A DNA stretch of 64,000 nucleotides from Armillaria gallica (Eukaryota > Basidiomycota > Agaricomycetes > Agaricales > Physalacriaceae), in NCBI GenBank assembly GCA_037576215.1, contig JBANDB010000007.1, forward strand, positions 5,301,001 to 5,365,000, given 5' to 3'. The position numbers and the translations under genes are program-made. The number at the start of each line of letters is the position of its first letter. The stretch's first letter is position 1. The notes below the pieces were generated by a model. The model did no database searches. It was not told the origin of the DNA and saw only the letters and a list, made by a program, of their open reading frames with translations. Below are positions 1-11,459 of the stretch, piece by piece.

Positions 1-1084
1 TTTGCGTTTATTCCAGAGATGGTGAACTGTATTTACCAGCAACGACGCTCCAGCTCCAATTCCAACCCGAAGGCTGCGAGACTTTTGAGCCTCTCGCAGC
101 TAAAATAATCAAACCCTTTAAGCCTTTCACATCTGCTGTCGTCCTTCTGGTTCAGCGTCTCTCTGACAATGAGCAGTTCATTCTAAAATTGGCAGACCGC
201 AGGCTGGGTATCGCAGCAATGACTTAGAGGTGCCATGGTCATCTTCTATTGAAGGTCACCTACGACAGGCTGTCCGTGATATTCAGATGGGCACCATTCC
301 TGACTGGATCGAGCTTCTACGCGATGATGAAAACCCTAGACGACCTGATGAGGAACGATGGGAGGATTGGGCATGGGAGATTTCTACCTGGTATTGGAAG
401 TTGTATAACTACGACATTGAGCTTGATGCATATTGGCTTCTGCACCGACTGCAAGGCCGGTATACTCCCCGTCTTTTCGGTGTCGTTCGTCTCGGCATCA
501 CCCCCGAGTCTACTCCCCTTCATCCCATCACCGACTTTGTTCCAGGACTTGCGCTCGAGTATGTCCCTGGTATTTGCATGGAGAATCTCAAACCGGGAGT
601 TGACATCTCCCAGAATGAGGCCGAGAGGATCTCAAGTCAAGTGTTGGAAGGGCTCCGTGCCATAGAGGCCGAGAACCATGTGCTGCACAATGACATCCAC
701 ATCGGGAACGTTGTTCTGCGGCAGGAAGACCGATCTGCCGTCATTATCGATTTTGGACAGGCAATCGTAAGAGAGCCCGGAAGAAGTGACGAAGACTGAA
801 TGCGCGTTGTGCGGGGAGGCGCAGATACTCGTTTTATGAGGAGAATTCTCAAGGATCCCGAGAATGGAGGGTGGAAGAGGACGGTGACGCCCTTCGAGAT
901 GACAGACTCGTCCTACAACAGCCCATTGAAGTTTAACGATTATGTGGAAAGCATGCCTGACGACTTTCGTATGGCGACGTTTGATAGAGTTTTGGATACG
1001 GACTGGGAAGGGGCGAGAGAAAGAGTGCATCAGTGGCGTATAAGATCGGGGGTTCGTTGTAGGCCTAGTTATGAGTACGATTAG
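1..1084 (+). pseudogene. Decayed protein-kinase-like protein, 5' end outside window
   Basis: This is a degenerate copy of a kinase-fold protein type that is often multi-copy in Agaricomycetes; the substrate is unknown. Reading from base 3 gives an N-lobe-like segment ending FILKLADRRLG (near 208). The match then continues in another frame (NDLEVPWSSSIEGHL), so a small indel lies near 210. The catalytic-loop-like HNDIHIGN is at about 686-709 and the DFG-like IIDFGQ at about 743-760. An in-frame TGA at 797-799 sits where I recall relatives having Trp; the same frame then runs on to a TAG at 1082-1084 with the family's C-terminal block (YVESMPDDF, RVLDTDWEGA). One frameshift plus one nonsense codon make it a likely pseudogene. 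Family assignment is from recalled motifs, not a search. Confidence 0.7.
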
Positions 1085-1368
1085 GGCGGGTTAAAGATAC
1101 TGTTATCGTTATCGGATGCGACAGATAAAAGCACTTTAACCTCGTTCAACTCACCGTACTTGGACGTGACATCTGAAAAAAAAACTTTGTTGCGTTGCAT
1201 GGTCGCGTGTTCTCCTTCCTCTTATATGACATTCATCTTTCTTATCCAAGCAGACAGACTGACTCGACTGATAATCAATAAAGGGGCGAGTCAAGCTAGC
1301 AAAGTGGCGCAGATGTTTGCTGGTTTATGTAAATCAAAATCGTAGGGAAACTTGGGACCAGCGGCAAG

Positions 1369-1650
1369 GTGTGGATGAGCATCGTTTGGGGAGGACCAGA
1401 TATGCGGCATATCCGGAGGATGCTCGCGCTCAATGCTTGGGATTGGAAGAGGAACATTACGCCACTGGAAATATCGGATATTCATCATGATAGCCGGCTG
1501 ACAATCAATGAGTATGTTGAGAGTCTGCCTGAGGATTATCGTGATCTGGCGTCTGATAGAGTCTTGGATACAGGATGGGATGGGGCAAGAGAGAAGGTGT
1601 ATCGGTGGAGAATAAAGACTGGTGCTCGCTGTAGGCCCTGGTATGATTAG
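1369..1650 (+). pseudogene. C-terminal fragment of a second kinase-like copy
   Basis: The 93-codon frame repeats the C-terminal block of the preceding kinase-like copy: GGPDMRHIRR, WKRNITPLEISD, NEYVESLPEDY, RVLDTGWDGAREKVYRWRI, ending RCRPWYD against RCRPSYEYD in the first copy. No catalytic-loop or DFG-like segment precedes it, so only the tail survives. It lies about 280 bases after the first copy in the same orientation, which fits a tandem duplication followed by truncation. It probably makes no functional protein. Confidence 0.65.
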
Positions 1651-1858
1651 CAAGAGTGGTATGTCTTGAGGCACGATACATAACAGTAAAATACACTTAG
1701 AATCCGTCGTGAAAATTTCAGAAGCCCGAGATAGATTAACTGGATATCAAGTAACAGTTGTTGATTTAGCAAGGAGCATCTCGATAACCTTACGGAGACA
1801 CGTCTTGAATACTAATCACAGTTATGAAAACTTAGCCTAATAAAATTCACTCGAAGGC

Positions 1859-4369
1859 TTACCTAGCAGCATCAATTTCCTCATCAACGACTGACACGGC
1901 TTGAGCAAGGTCGATAGCAGGACAAAGAAGATCCAACACAGATCGGTGCGCTAATCGATCTTGTCGCCGCCATGTTGAGCGTCTCGTAGTCTTGTTGGCC
2001 GTAGAACCAAAGCATTTCTAAAAGTCGACTTGAGTAGGGTTATGAGAACGGCTAGCAGCTATGCTCACCTGAAAGAGCTCGAAATCCTTGCTGAACAGCG
2101 TTTCCGACACGCTTTTATCGAAAATATTGAAGAAACTCCCTTCAGCGCCGACATTAACGTCTAGTCCGGCATTGACGGAGAAGCATCCGCCCAAGCTGCT
2201 GCTGGTATCCGTGGATGCATTGGATCCACCGGCAGCGACGAAGCTCTGGAACTTCCCTCCGACCCCTGAGCTTGCAGAAGCTGAAACTGACCCTGCAGAC
2301 CGTGCAACTTCAACGACAGATGTTGAGTGAGCCTGGCTCCTGCGATAGCGTGCGGTTTCTACACTCGCGGTTTCGAGAGCACTTGAGATGTAGGATATAG
2401 CATCAGAAGACGCCTCATCGACAGAAGAACTCTCTGAGCCAGATGTGGTGGATGTTGGTGAATCTTGGGAGACCGAGACAGATGCGCTTGATGTACTGTA
2501 CACCGAAGCCTGCGTGCTGTAATCCAGGGCAGAATTGATCTCCGCAGACATGGTGGAACCAGTTTCGTATCCGGATGCTGGAGTAGTCGTCGTTGTCTCT
2601 GTCCCGTTCGTCGATCCGTTATCCAGCGTGGTGCTGGTCTTCGCATCAAGCTCCAAAACGAGCGCAGCATTAGCATCCAGTTCGAGAAACACATTGGCTT
2701 TGACTGTATCACCCAGAGCCGATACGCCTAAGTTTAGGCGTGGGATTAAGTGTGCCTCAATTGTTCCCGTAGCGTTGGCAGCAGGCGAGACTGAGAGTTT
2801 CAATGCTAAGCAGACCATTAGCAGAGAGATAGAACTAAACGGGTTCGCTTACGTGTATCACCTATATTGAAGGATCCGTTTCCTACATTGTCACTCTTAT
2901 TGGGAGGGAAGACAAATTGGGCTTTGGAGATGTTGTATATAACGCCGACATTGAGGTCCAGGGCAACGTCAAGCTTCGCGACGGCTTGAGCATCAATTTC
3001 AAATGTTGGTCCAATCGAAAGGATGCTGAAGTTGGGTTCAGAGAAAAGACGGGCATTACGAAAAGTTTGCCTACCCAGGGAAGTCAAGCCCAGGTATACC
3101 GACTTGAAAAAGAGGTATTTTCCCGGAGTCTATGGTTCCCTATGCGTGATATCAGGGATAAGTCAGATAGGCTACTGACAGAGGAACAATTACAGTAACA
3201 TCAGCCAATAAATCGATAGTACCGTCCAAAGTAGCATCGAGATCTGCATAGACGGTTTAAGGGCATATCAAGTGTATCAAACCAAAAACTTACTAGCCCT
3301 GATAGCGAAATCATTTATGTTGGGAGGAACAACAGTTCCGCTGGCCGACACACCCAGAGTCGCAAGCGCATACACCTTCGCGGCAACATTGATGTTTAGT
3401 TTGGCGTCTATGGGTTGACATGACACGCTCTCGTTGAGAAGATTGAAAGTCTGATCCACGTTAACGGGGACATCAAAGGTCTGATCAATATTAATGTCGT
3501 TGTCCAGAACACTGCCAAGGACTAGATCACGATGTCAACAAGGTGTTCACGTAGCGAGGGGACACAAGCACCATCAATAGCGTCGCCGACAAAGCTAGAG
3601 AGATCACGGGGTGATAGGCGACTACGCCGCCGAGACCCAAAGGAGATAGAGGAGAGGTCAGAGTCGGCGCCAGGCACATTGGCGCCTTGAAGGACAAAAC
3701 TGATGGTCCCAGTCCTAGCATCGATTTAGTCGTCAAGAAAACCGCCAACAAAATCATTCCACTGACTTCGACGAGTCAACAGCAGAAAAATTCGCGTCTA
3801 ATGCCAAGGCCTTCACGGGAGGAGTGGTGCCATCACGCCGAAGCACACGCGCAACCAAATTAGAAGGAAGAGATTGGTCTTCGGGATCCCATGCTCTCGC
3901 CACCCTAGCAAACGCGCTTTGGCCGCACTAATTTGAGGGTGTCATTTAGTCCGGAGTAGATGGAGACATCAAAATGCTACACACGTTTTCTGGTAAACGA
4001 ACGATCTTACCCACAGCGCCATCATTCTGATAAAGATGATCACAACCGGTCGAACTTGTATCGTTATTCAAGCAGACGAGACGAATATCTTGTGCAAGCG
4101 CGCCTGGAGCACAGTCGATAATTTCCCAGCCAGCTGCAGGTGTGATGTCCGACAATGTGTTGGCAGATCCCCACTACACGGATAGTCAGATTTAAAAAAG
4201 TCACGGCCAATGAGTAGGTACGCACGATTTTCAGTGACCCGGATGCAGTCCCGTTGGCGGGCAGAGAGTATTCACAAACTCCATTGAAACAGGGTTGGCT
4301 CCAGTCATTTTTAGCAACAACTGCGACGGAAAGAAAAAATGTGAGTATAGAGATCGAATTAAGGATCAT
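1859..4369 (-). CDS. Secreted protein of unknown function, 682 aa, 10 exons
   Basis: I recognise this as a large secreted protein type of Agaricomycetes without known function. The start at 4369 gives a signal peptide (MILNSISILTFFLSVAVVA) followed by KNDWSQPCFNGVCEY. My exon model on the minus strand is 4369-4226, 4173-3985, 3927-3767, 3714-3572, 3521-3294, 3243-3194, 3139-3075, 3025-2853, 2805-2069 and 2017-1859. All nine introns are short GT-AG. The exons sum to 2049 bases, giving 682 codons and a TAA with no internal stop. The first half repeats beta-rich blocks such as GTIDSG and FPGILSIGP. Residues from about 430 are Ser/Thr-rich and low in complexity, and a Cys-containing tail follows. 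It may be a cell-wall or matrix protein, but that is inference. Confidence 0.8.
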
Positions 4370-4721
4370 TGTGGAAAAAATGAATGAGATAAATGGAATT
4401 CAATCCAGCCAACCAGGGCAAACGAACGAAAGTAGAGACTCAACAAGAAGAAAACGAGAACGAAAGTGTCGCTCTACCAAAGAGGTGTTGGTAAAAAGTA
4501 TTCTAACATGGCAACTTTATATGTACTTTACATACCTATTGAGTCCCGAAATCAAATGTCATCGACATCTTTGATCAACACGACATAAGAAACATAAAAC
4601 GTTTCCAGGGAGCCTGAGAAAGTTACTAGACCGGAAGAAATTTGAACGACCGTAACCACTAGTAACCACGTGGACCATACATTTTCTGCCCCCGGGCCTA
4701 GCGCTTTATGAGAACTGGGAA
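4370..4721. other. Intergenic, nothing recognised
   Basis: This is the upstream region of the secreted-protein gene on the minus strand. It is A-rich and I see no credible coding frame or repeat. Confidence 0.5.
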
Positions 4722-5045
4722 GACCGAGACTTGAGCGAGAGCACCGCAAATGCCGTTTCTGCAAGACGGTGGTGGAGTCGCCTGAACATGCCATGCTTGG
4801 ATGCACGACTTCGCAAGCACTGGTGCATGTTAGGCGTGAGATGCTGGTAAGAGTCATGCGTGACGAACCTGTTCTTGCACCTGTTCTTGACCTGTTCATG
4901 GCCAACTTGAGGATGTCGAGTTTTTGAAGAAGATGGTACAAAGTCGGAAGGCAATTGCCTCGGTCGCGAAGTGGGCACACGTTGTTCTGTAAATCTTTTA
5001 AGCGGTTTCTGTTTACCGTGGTGGCTAGGGTACGTACCGGAGGGT
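4722..5045 (+). pseudogene. Relic of a LINE reverse transcriptase C-terminus
   Basis: The plus-strand frame from about 4722 reads HRKCRFCKTVVESPEHAMLGC, a CxxC...H....C zinc-binding motif like that at the C-terminus of LINE-type reverse transcriptases. It is followed by helical text that matches, by recall, the tail of basidiomycete non-LTR elements (LKKMVQSRKAIASVAKW, then VL, IF and AVSVY blocks). A one-base frameshift near 4905 and stops near 4990 break it. No endonuclease or catalytic domain is nearby, so this is a small remnant. Confidence 0.55.
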
Positions 5046-5200
5046 CATTGATGATTTCGAGTTTTTCCGTCTATAGGTCTTCAATGAAGCATGCGGACGG
5101 TGGCAGTGCATTTCTTGGCTTACAACCCCGGGCCGGAATCCCGATCTCCCTCTTACCAAGCCAACTTTCGTCGATTCCACAGCGAAGAGAATAATCGCAT

Positions 5201-6148
5201 ATGTCTCTCAAAATTGTAATAGTTGGCGGTCATGGAAATGTATGTTTCTTACTTTAGGTTTCACAATCCGTTGGATCCATTGACTTTGAACACTTGATGA
5301 TTCAAAGATTTCCCTCCGACTTGCGCGCCTCCTCGCAGCCGCAAAGCACACAGTAATCTCTCTGATCAGAAATCCAGAGCAAAAGGCCGATATTGAGGAC
5401 ACTGGGGCAACGCCTCAAGTAATATCCCGGAAGACTCACCGATCTCCGATTTTGCAAAGACTTTCGAAGGAAAAGATATTGTCTATTGGTCTGCAGGTGC
5501 TGGAGGAAAAGGCGGCGAGGAGAGGACCAAGCAGGTGGACTACGAGGGCGCTATCAAGGTCTGATAATTTACGGTCAATATGATGTAGTACTCATCGATG
5601 TCCAGGTATTCGACGCCATCGAGGCAGTCCAAGGCTCAAAACCGCGTTTAATATATGTGTCGGCTATCGATCTTCGTGATAGAAGCGCCCCCCCACCAGC
5701 GCATTATGTACGTTCGTCCAAATCGTTGCTACTTACCACTCTAACAAGTGCATATCAGACTGAGGCTGATCTCGCACTTTCGGAGCGTATATATAAAGCT
5801 ATACCCGCTTACATGCACTGGAAATATGAAGCCGAGAAGGTACTGACGGCACGGACCAAATTCAACTGGACCAGTCTCAGACCAGGAGGTTTGACCAATG
5901 AACCTGGCACTGGGAAAGCAGCCCTAGGCAAGACTCACTTGTCACCGACCATTTCGGTATATCTTGTTCTGCTTATCTTGAGTTCGATCTGATGATACTT
6001 GCAGAGGGATGACGTTGCGAAAGCCTTATTCCTGCTGGCCACTCGGAAAGATGCTAATGGCCTGGGAATCGACATGGTCGGCGGTGAGAATCCTATCGAA
6101 GACGAGCTCGACTCGGCAATCAAGCAGTTGCAAACGGAGAAAGCTTGA
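5201..6148 (+). CDS. NAD(P)-binding Rossmann protein (NmrA/atypical SDR type), one frameshift
   Basis: This is a predicted cytosolic oxidoreductase-like protein of the NAD(P)H-binding (NmrA-like) group; the substrate is unknown. The start at 5201 gives MSLKIVIVGGHGN, the glycine-rich dinucleotide-binding loop (GxxGxxG type). Exons are 5201-5239, 5308-5558, 5606-5707, 5759-5956 and 6005-6148. Family landmarks follow in order: LARLLAAAKHTVISLIRNP, GKDIVYWSAGAGGKGG, RLIYVSAIDLRD, YMHWKYEAEKVL, SLRPGGLTNEPGTGKA, RDDVAKALF and GIDMVGGENPIED. The exons sum to 734 bases, one short of 735. The frame slips near 5430 in exon 2, where one base appears to be missing. With that base the product is 244 aa. 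It could be a recent pseudogene or a sequencing error. Confidence 0.75.
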
Positions 6149-6608
6149 TCATCCACTAATTGAATGGTGTAGTTGAGAAAGAAGCGAAATCAAAGTGTAC
6201 TTTTACGATTTGTTGGCCGCGTGACCATGCACAACCATCAGTTCGCAGCTAGGAATACGGAGGTGAGCCTCGTACACGGATGACGAGCAAATGACGAGAT
6301 CTACATCTCTGCGCTCGATTCTGTTTGCCTGTTATCATTCCCTTGAACTCTCTATCGTCTCGTCAAAGGACTGAATTCAAAACACCCTACAAGAACAAAT
6401 TTTCAGCGCTGTTTGCGTGTCGATCTCCGGTAGTGTACCTTTTAGCCGCCTCCGACTTGCCCGACTTGTCCGTCGACTATCTGATCTCTTCGGCGTTCGA
6501 TAGCTTGGAGGAGATGGGGCCGAACTCATGGCTTGTAGCCACTATAAACGCCCATAAAGTTGATCAACACTGACTTCTCCCGCGTAGCTTGCAGCTCAGA
6601 CTCAGGCC
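6149..6608. other. Intergenic, upstream region of hydrolase gene
   Basis: This stretch separates two genes of the same orientation. I see no credible coding frame, repeat or strong promoter motif. Confidence 0.5.
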
Positions 6609-7970
6609 ATGGCTCCCTCTCGTTCAAAGAACTTCCTAGTGACAGACTTTACTCTGCAGACGAAGACTACAGGAACTCCGCTCTGGGCTCCATTAAAGCG
6701 ATACACTAAAGCAAAGCTATGTGGCCAGAAGGTACAACCAGGTTATGTGCTCATTTTGACACACGGAACAGGGTTTCGTGAGTGACGTATTTTATAGCTC
6801 AAGTATTTGCGTCCTGATTTCTTCTAGATAAAGAGCAATGGGAACCTACGGTAAGCCATCTTTTCGACTTTGGCAAGCAGAATGCTATCCGTGAGGCTTG
6901 GGCGGTGGATGCCAAAACCATGGCGAGGCAGCGATCTTAAACGAGCGAGTCCTTATAGATCGTCCAGGCGTACTTTGTGAGGATCCTTCTACGCTCGTTT
7001 CTCTGTATTTATCGCTGAATTCATCTAAGCAATCTATGACTACGTTGATGCCCTGGTGGCTCTCCGGCGCGATCTATTGGGGAAATCCAACCCAGACTAC
7101 ACCGAAAGGGACAAATTTATCCTCGTCGGGCATTCCGCAGGGACCGTGGCATGGTAAGATTTCACCTTCGTATACCTGGAGTGGAACTCAACTGTGGCGC
7201 ATTCACAGCGTCCTAGCATTAGCAGCTCTCAATCTCCCCAGTACCGTCATGTTTGATTCGCTCATCCTTGTTGAGCCGCCGATCTATCATCCGTCCGCGG
7301 CTGTCCACCATACCGCGATGTACAAAGCGATTTCTACCGTCACTAAGCGACACGACATTTGGGCAAGCCGAGATGAAGCCAGGACTTGGTTCCGCAAACG
7401 CTTTCCATGGAAAGCATGGGATCCAGCGGTTTTAGATACCTATGTTGTGAGTTTGTCCTTCCCGGGGTTTCATTTCCAACTAACTCATCGTGAAGAATCA
7501 TGGACTGCGTACCTTACCCACGGCATTCTATCCCGACAAGCCCGATGGCGTCACGCTAAGCGCTACATGGGTCGACGAAAACGCCGCGTACTCAAAAGAC
7601 AGCGGGTCAGCGACTACTGCGCTCTGGAACCTGAATACTCTCTGTGGAGCGTTACCGGTGCATCTGATCTACGGTGCAAGGAATGATCTCTTGTTTGTCG
7701 TGTCTTGGTTCTCGTTGAAATTTCTACTGCTGATTGTTACCACCCCAGTTCTCGCGAAATACAGGACTTTATTGTTGATACCACTGAAGGGAAGAAACTT
7801 CGCTTCTATAACTCGTGTTGCAGGGACCGGGCATTGGGTAAGCTCATTGATGTTCGTTGAAGGTGCGGGCTATTGATGATAGACAGGTCCTGCAAGAAGT
7901 GCCAAAACAAATGGCGGAAGCGTTGTGGAAATTTTGGTTGAACCCATTCCTTTGCATAAATTGTAGCTGA
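6609..7970 (+). CDS. Alpha/beta hydrolase, two compensating frameshifts
   Basis: This is a serine hydrolase of the alpha/beta fold; the substrate is unknown. It starts MAPSRSKNFLVTDF at 6609. Exons are 6609-6777, 6828-6976, 7030-7153, 7209-7446, 7496-7692, 7749-7837 and 7887-7970. Landmarks are LILTHGTGFH (oxyanion-side loop), NHGEAAILNERVLIDRPG, FILVGHSAGTVA with the nucleophilic Ser, SLILVEPPI, the acid-bearing YGARNDLL and the catalytic-His motif AGTGHW. Exon lengths sum to 1050, but a base is missing near 6905 in exon 2 and one is extra near 7797 in exon 6, so the protein between them reads in a shifted frame. As written it cannot make the full protein. It is either a young pseudogene or affected by sequence error. 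Confidence 0.72.
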
Positions 7971-8310
7971 GCGAAATCTGATTCCCATTGTTCTTCCAAG
8001 ATTTCAATCACTAGTTCTCGGAGTTTAACAGTAAGTAGATACGGGTGTTGAGTAGACTGTAAGGAATCTATATCTGAACGAATACCGAACATCACGTCAC
8101 CATTCATTTAGACCCTGCTACACTGCCAATCTACCCGCCATCGTTGAATAAAACTGAGAACTGTACTTACAACGTAAAACTTCAGCATCAAAACGCGCTA
8201 TGGCTGCACTCTGACAATTGAACTATACCGGACTACTTGCACGAGGTCAAAATGTTTCAGGACGCGTAATAAGGGGCACCGTCTAATAAGTATTCTATTA
8301 CGCCGGATAT
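7971..8310. other. Intergenic between convergent genes, nothing recognised
   Basis: The hydrolase and LOG genes converge here, so this should hold two 3' untranslated regions. I see no coding frame worth calling. Confidence 0.5.
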
Positions 8311-9493
8311 CTAGGTCGCCTTCAATTTATCGTCATCTCTCTCCTCGTGTCGCTCCGTCCAGTCAAACATAGGCTTCAAAGCCTCAATATGCCAAGAGTC
8401 GATGGCTTCAAGTGCCGCTTTCCCCCAATCGAAGCTGCCATGCTCCTCGATCGATGGCGGACCATCAACGAAAACAACAATGTGTTCATTGACGGGGTCA
8501 ATGAATCCTTCCCGAACTCCGTCCTTGATCAGTTGCCGGAGGGGGTCATAGAACGATCGGACATTCAAAAGGATGACGGCTAGAAGAAAGACGTCAGTTA
8601 ACTGAAAGATAAGAGCGTCCTTCTCGCTCGAAGAGATGATCCGCGGAGGCGAGGACGAGGAGTTTGCCATGATGATGGAAAAGCTTAGCTCAAGATTTCG
8701 AAAGCGCTTTCGCCCAGGGAAATCTGTCCTATAAAAGGAATCGCCGCTGGATCGGAGTCGTCAAGTGAAAGGACTTACGTTTTCTATGTATGCCAATCTG
8801 AGTCCAAGTTGAGACCTCGAGAACCTGGTGACGGAGGTCAGAAAAAGGATCTCAGAATCACGCGATGCCTACCTCCTCAAACGTCCCGTAACCACCAGGT
8901 AACGCGACGAATCCCCCGACACGTCTCGCCATCTCGACTTTTCGTTCGTGCATGGATTCCACGATGATCTTTCAAGTCCGGTCGAGTGAATTGTTCCAAT
9001 CAGCCCGCAAGACATTGATGTCACATACCGTTTCAACCTAAAATAGATCCATCAGCATTGCGAGCGAAGAACAGGCAGGCAGGCGCACATGATCGTTCTT
9101 TCCGGATCCATTGGGAATGACAACTAGCGTTGTCGGATCGGATTTACTCCCTTCACCTCCCCCAGCGACCATTGCGAAAGGTACGATACCCGTTACCTTA
9201 CCACCGTTCTCTGCTACAGCCTTCGATACAGCACCCATGATGCCCTTTTGGCCTCCGCCATAGACCAAGGGCCTTTGGGATCGCGCCATTGCCTTTCCAA
9301 GTGCTGAAGCAGTCAAGTTGAAAAAAAAGGAGGTCGATATCGAACTGCTGGGCACTCACATTCAGCGGCGTGTACGAACGCGGATTGGTTGCCGACTTTG
9401 GATCCACAATACACGGCGATAGCTTTGTTAGACACTATATCATAATGAAAACATCAGATAAATGGGAATGGCATGCTTTGAAAAACATTTACT
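8311..9493 (-). CDS. LOG family protein (lysine-decarboxylase-like phosphoribohydrolase), 236 aa
   Basis: This family cleaves ribose-5-phosphate from nucleotide 5'-monophosphates such as cytokinin precursors and acts in the cytosol. The catalytic signature is [12 protein letters not shown], preceded by [12 protein letters not shown]; the N-terminal Rossmann part reads [11 protein letters not shown] and [12 protein letters not shown]. Minus-strand coding exons are 9493, 9434-9360, 9303-9089, 9037-9029, 8968-8873, 8824-8779 and 8579-8311, together 711 bases. The start codon itself is split: the A ends the leader exon at 9493, and TG opens the next exon after a 58-base intron. Exon 4 is only 9 bases (Val-Glu-Thr). 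The last intron is long (199 bases). No in-frame stop occurs, so the gene looks intact. It is divergent from the gene at 10096. Confidence 0.85.
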
Positions 9494-10095
9494 TTTGCGC
9501 TTGATGTGACGGTAGTGTGGATCGTGATGGTAAGGACAAGAAATGAGCTGACGGTTTTTTTGGGTTTTGGCTGGCGGAAATATTAATAGGTAAAAGCGTT
9601 GGAGCAAGGGGGGCTACGATGGTCGGGCTGGTATTTTCGAATGGCAATTTTGGCAGTTCATTGAAAGTCCCGAATAGTGTGGCTTCCGGCAGTGACTCAC
9701 GCATCACTAACGGCAAATTCAATGATTGCCGTATCTTGGCGCAAACAACAAGAACGTTATTCATGTAATTCTGAATCAGAATCATACTGCCGTTCTTTCC
9801 TTTCCTTCCTTTCTCATTTACGATTGCTATCGATACCCGCTTTCTAGGAGGTTTCATAGAGATGGGAAATTTGATACTGAGCCGAGACATTGCCGACCAT
9901 CTCGTGCACCTGCCATGCCTATATGTATTCACTTTCCCGGGCGGCAAGCAGCTAATAACGGAAATCCTCGTCACAAGTGAACACGTATATGAGTCATTTT
10001 TTCCTCCTCAGGGGCCTCGTGTATTCATAAATTGGGCGGTTTTTCAAGTTGCTGATTAGAATTACCCCCCGCCGGGAATCTGCACTACGAACGCT
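9494..10095. other. Shared upstream region of two divergent genes
   Basis: This region holds the 5' leader exon of the LOG gene (which must extend right of 9493) and the upstream region of the gene starting at 10096. A 161-codon minus-strand frame across 9489-9974 has no recognisable motif; its end coincides with the leader exon and I treat it as untranslated or chance. Confidence 0.4.
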
Positions 10096-11459
10096 ATGGG
10101 CGATAAAAAGCCTCAGGCTATCGGTCCTCTTGAACTTTGCTTCAATCTGAAAAAGAATGGAGTTCATATCGAAGTGGATCAATCCGTTGCAGCCGAAATC
10201 GACTTGTTGGCAACTAACTTGCTCGATACCAAAGATGCGAAAATGCGCAGACAAGTAAGGGTGGGTATATGTTCTTTATTTTGCTTAGACATGATGACTA
10301 TAAGCACTTTTCAGAAACGTTTACAGAAGAAGCTGTTGTCGATTTGCGATGGTTGGACAGTTCTTCAAGGCAGGAAATCTTTCCGTGACTACCCGAAACC
10401 AAAGAAAGCCGAGCCTGATGTTGGCAATGGGGAAGGCAATACGATTGTCGACAAGGTATGTCCATATTAGTGTCAAAGAATGCAAGCATAATATAAATGA
10501 TGAGCAGTTTGTCGATACCGTGAATTCGCATCCGTGGCGAGGGACAGTGCCCAGCGAAGGTCTCGAACAATGGAGAGATCAATTGTTAGATTTGGTTCAG
10601 AGTATGAGCATACAAGACAGGGAATCAGCTTGTGGGCGGGTTCCGAGTCTTGTGTGGGTCGAACTAGTCAAACCTAGCATTCGAGCAGAACACTTGGATC
10701 TTCTCCATGGCACCAAAATCGACAAACACAACATTAGTGACTGGTATGCCATTCCGATCGGATTTCAAAATCCTGTGAGTGGATAGCAGCTTTTGCATCA
10801 ATACCGACCTTACCAGCGAACAGTGCAAATTCTGCATCGACAACCAATTTACTTGCAGTTGGACCGGTGAACCCGACAAATCCAAAAGGTGTAGAGAGTG
10901 CATACTGGCCGGTCGTAACAGGTGCTTTCAAGTCGCGCAGGCCCTGGCCGGCTACCAGCTTGCATCCGGCCCTCGTTCGAAGAAACAATCGATGACGTCC
11001 GACGATTCTGATTACAGAGGCCGCGTCTATACCGATGACACATATCTTCCTTTACCTACCACACGTCGGGCAGACAAAGAAATTACGAATGCCGTTGACG
11101 GGGCGGCTTGTGGACAGAAGAGGCCTAGTTCCCCTTCGAGTAACCACAGTCAATACGGAGCCGTGGCGAAGCGGCCCCGTACTGATGAGGGTGATACCGC
11201 CTCCGCAGAGACTCCAAAGACGCTTGTAATGGATGACGATTTCCAAGATAGCATAGCCGAGCAGATGATGCAAATGGAGCGCGCGATAGAGGAGACACGG
11301 AAAGAAAACCGGGAGTTGCAGAGCACAAACGAGTCTTTGAAGGAAGAAATAGGGGATCTGAAGGCTGTCAACGAGACTACCTTGAAGACGCTGCAGTGTC
11401 TGCAAGCGGACATGACACATGTGGAGTCGATTGTACGAGCGTTGCGAAAAGACAAGTAG
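10096..11459 (+). CDS. Unrecognised 400-aa protein with a Cys cluster and coiled coil
   Basis: I do not recognise this gene. Exons 10096-10254, 10315-10455, 10508-10774 and 10824-11459 give 1203 bases and 400 codons without a stop. The start at 10096 is the first ATG of the open frame. Residues about 190-222 form a compact Cys cluster (CKFC...C, then CREC...C), similar in spacing to Zn-binding fungal motifs but not a textbook Zn2Cys6 domain. A Ser/Pro-rich, basic linker follows (QKRPSSPSSNHSQ, KRPRTDEG; possible nuclear signal). Residues about 300-398 are Glu/Lys-rich heptads (ERAIEETRKENRELQSTNES), a clear coiled coil. A DNA-binding regulator is a reasonable inference, but no function is shown. 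Confidence 0.75.

Noticed and set aside
9489..9974. 161-codon minus-strand frame upstream of the LOG gene as an N-terminal extension.
   Set aside because: It is out of frame with the LOG coding sequence after splicing and has no family similarity; the split ATG gives the expected N-terminus.
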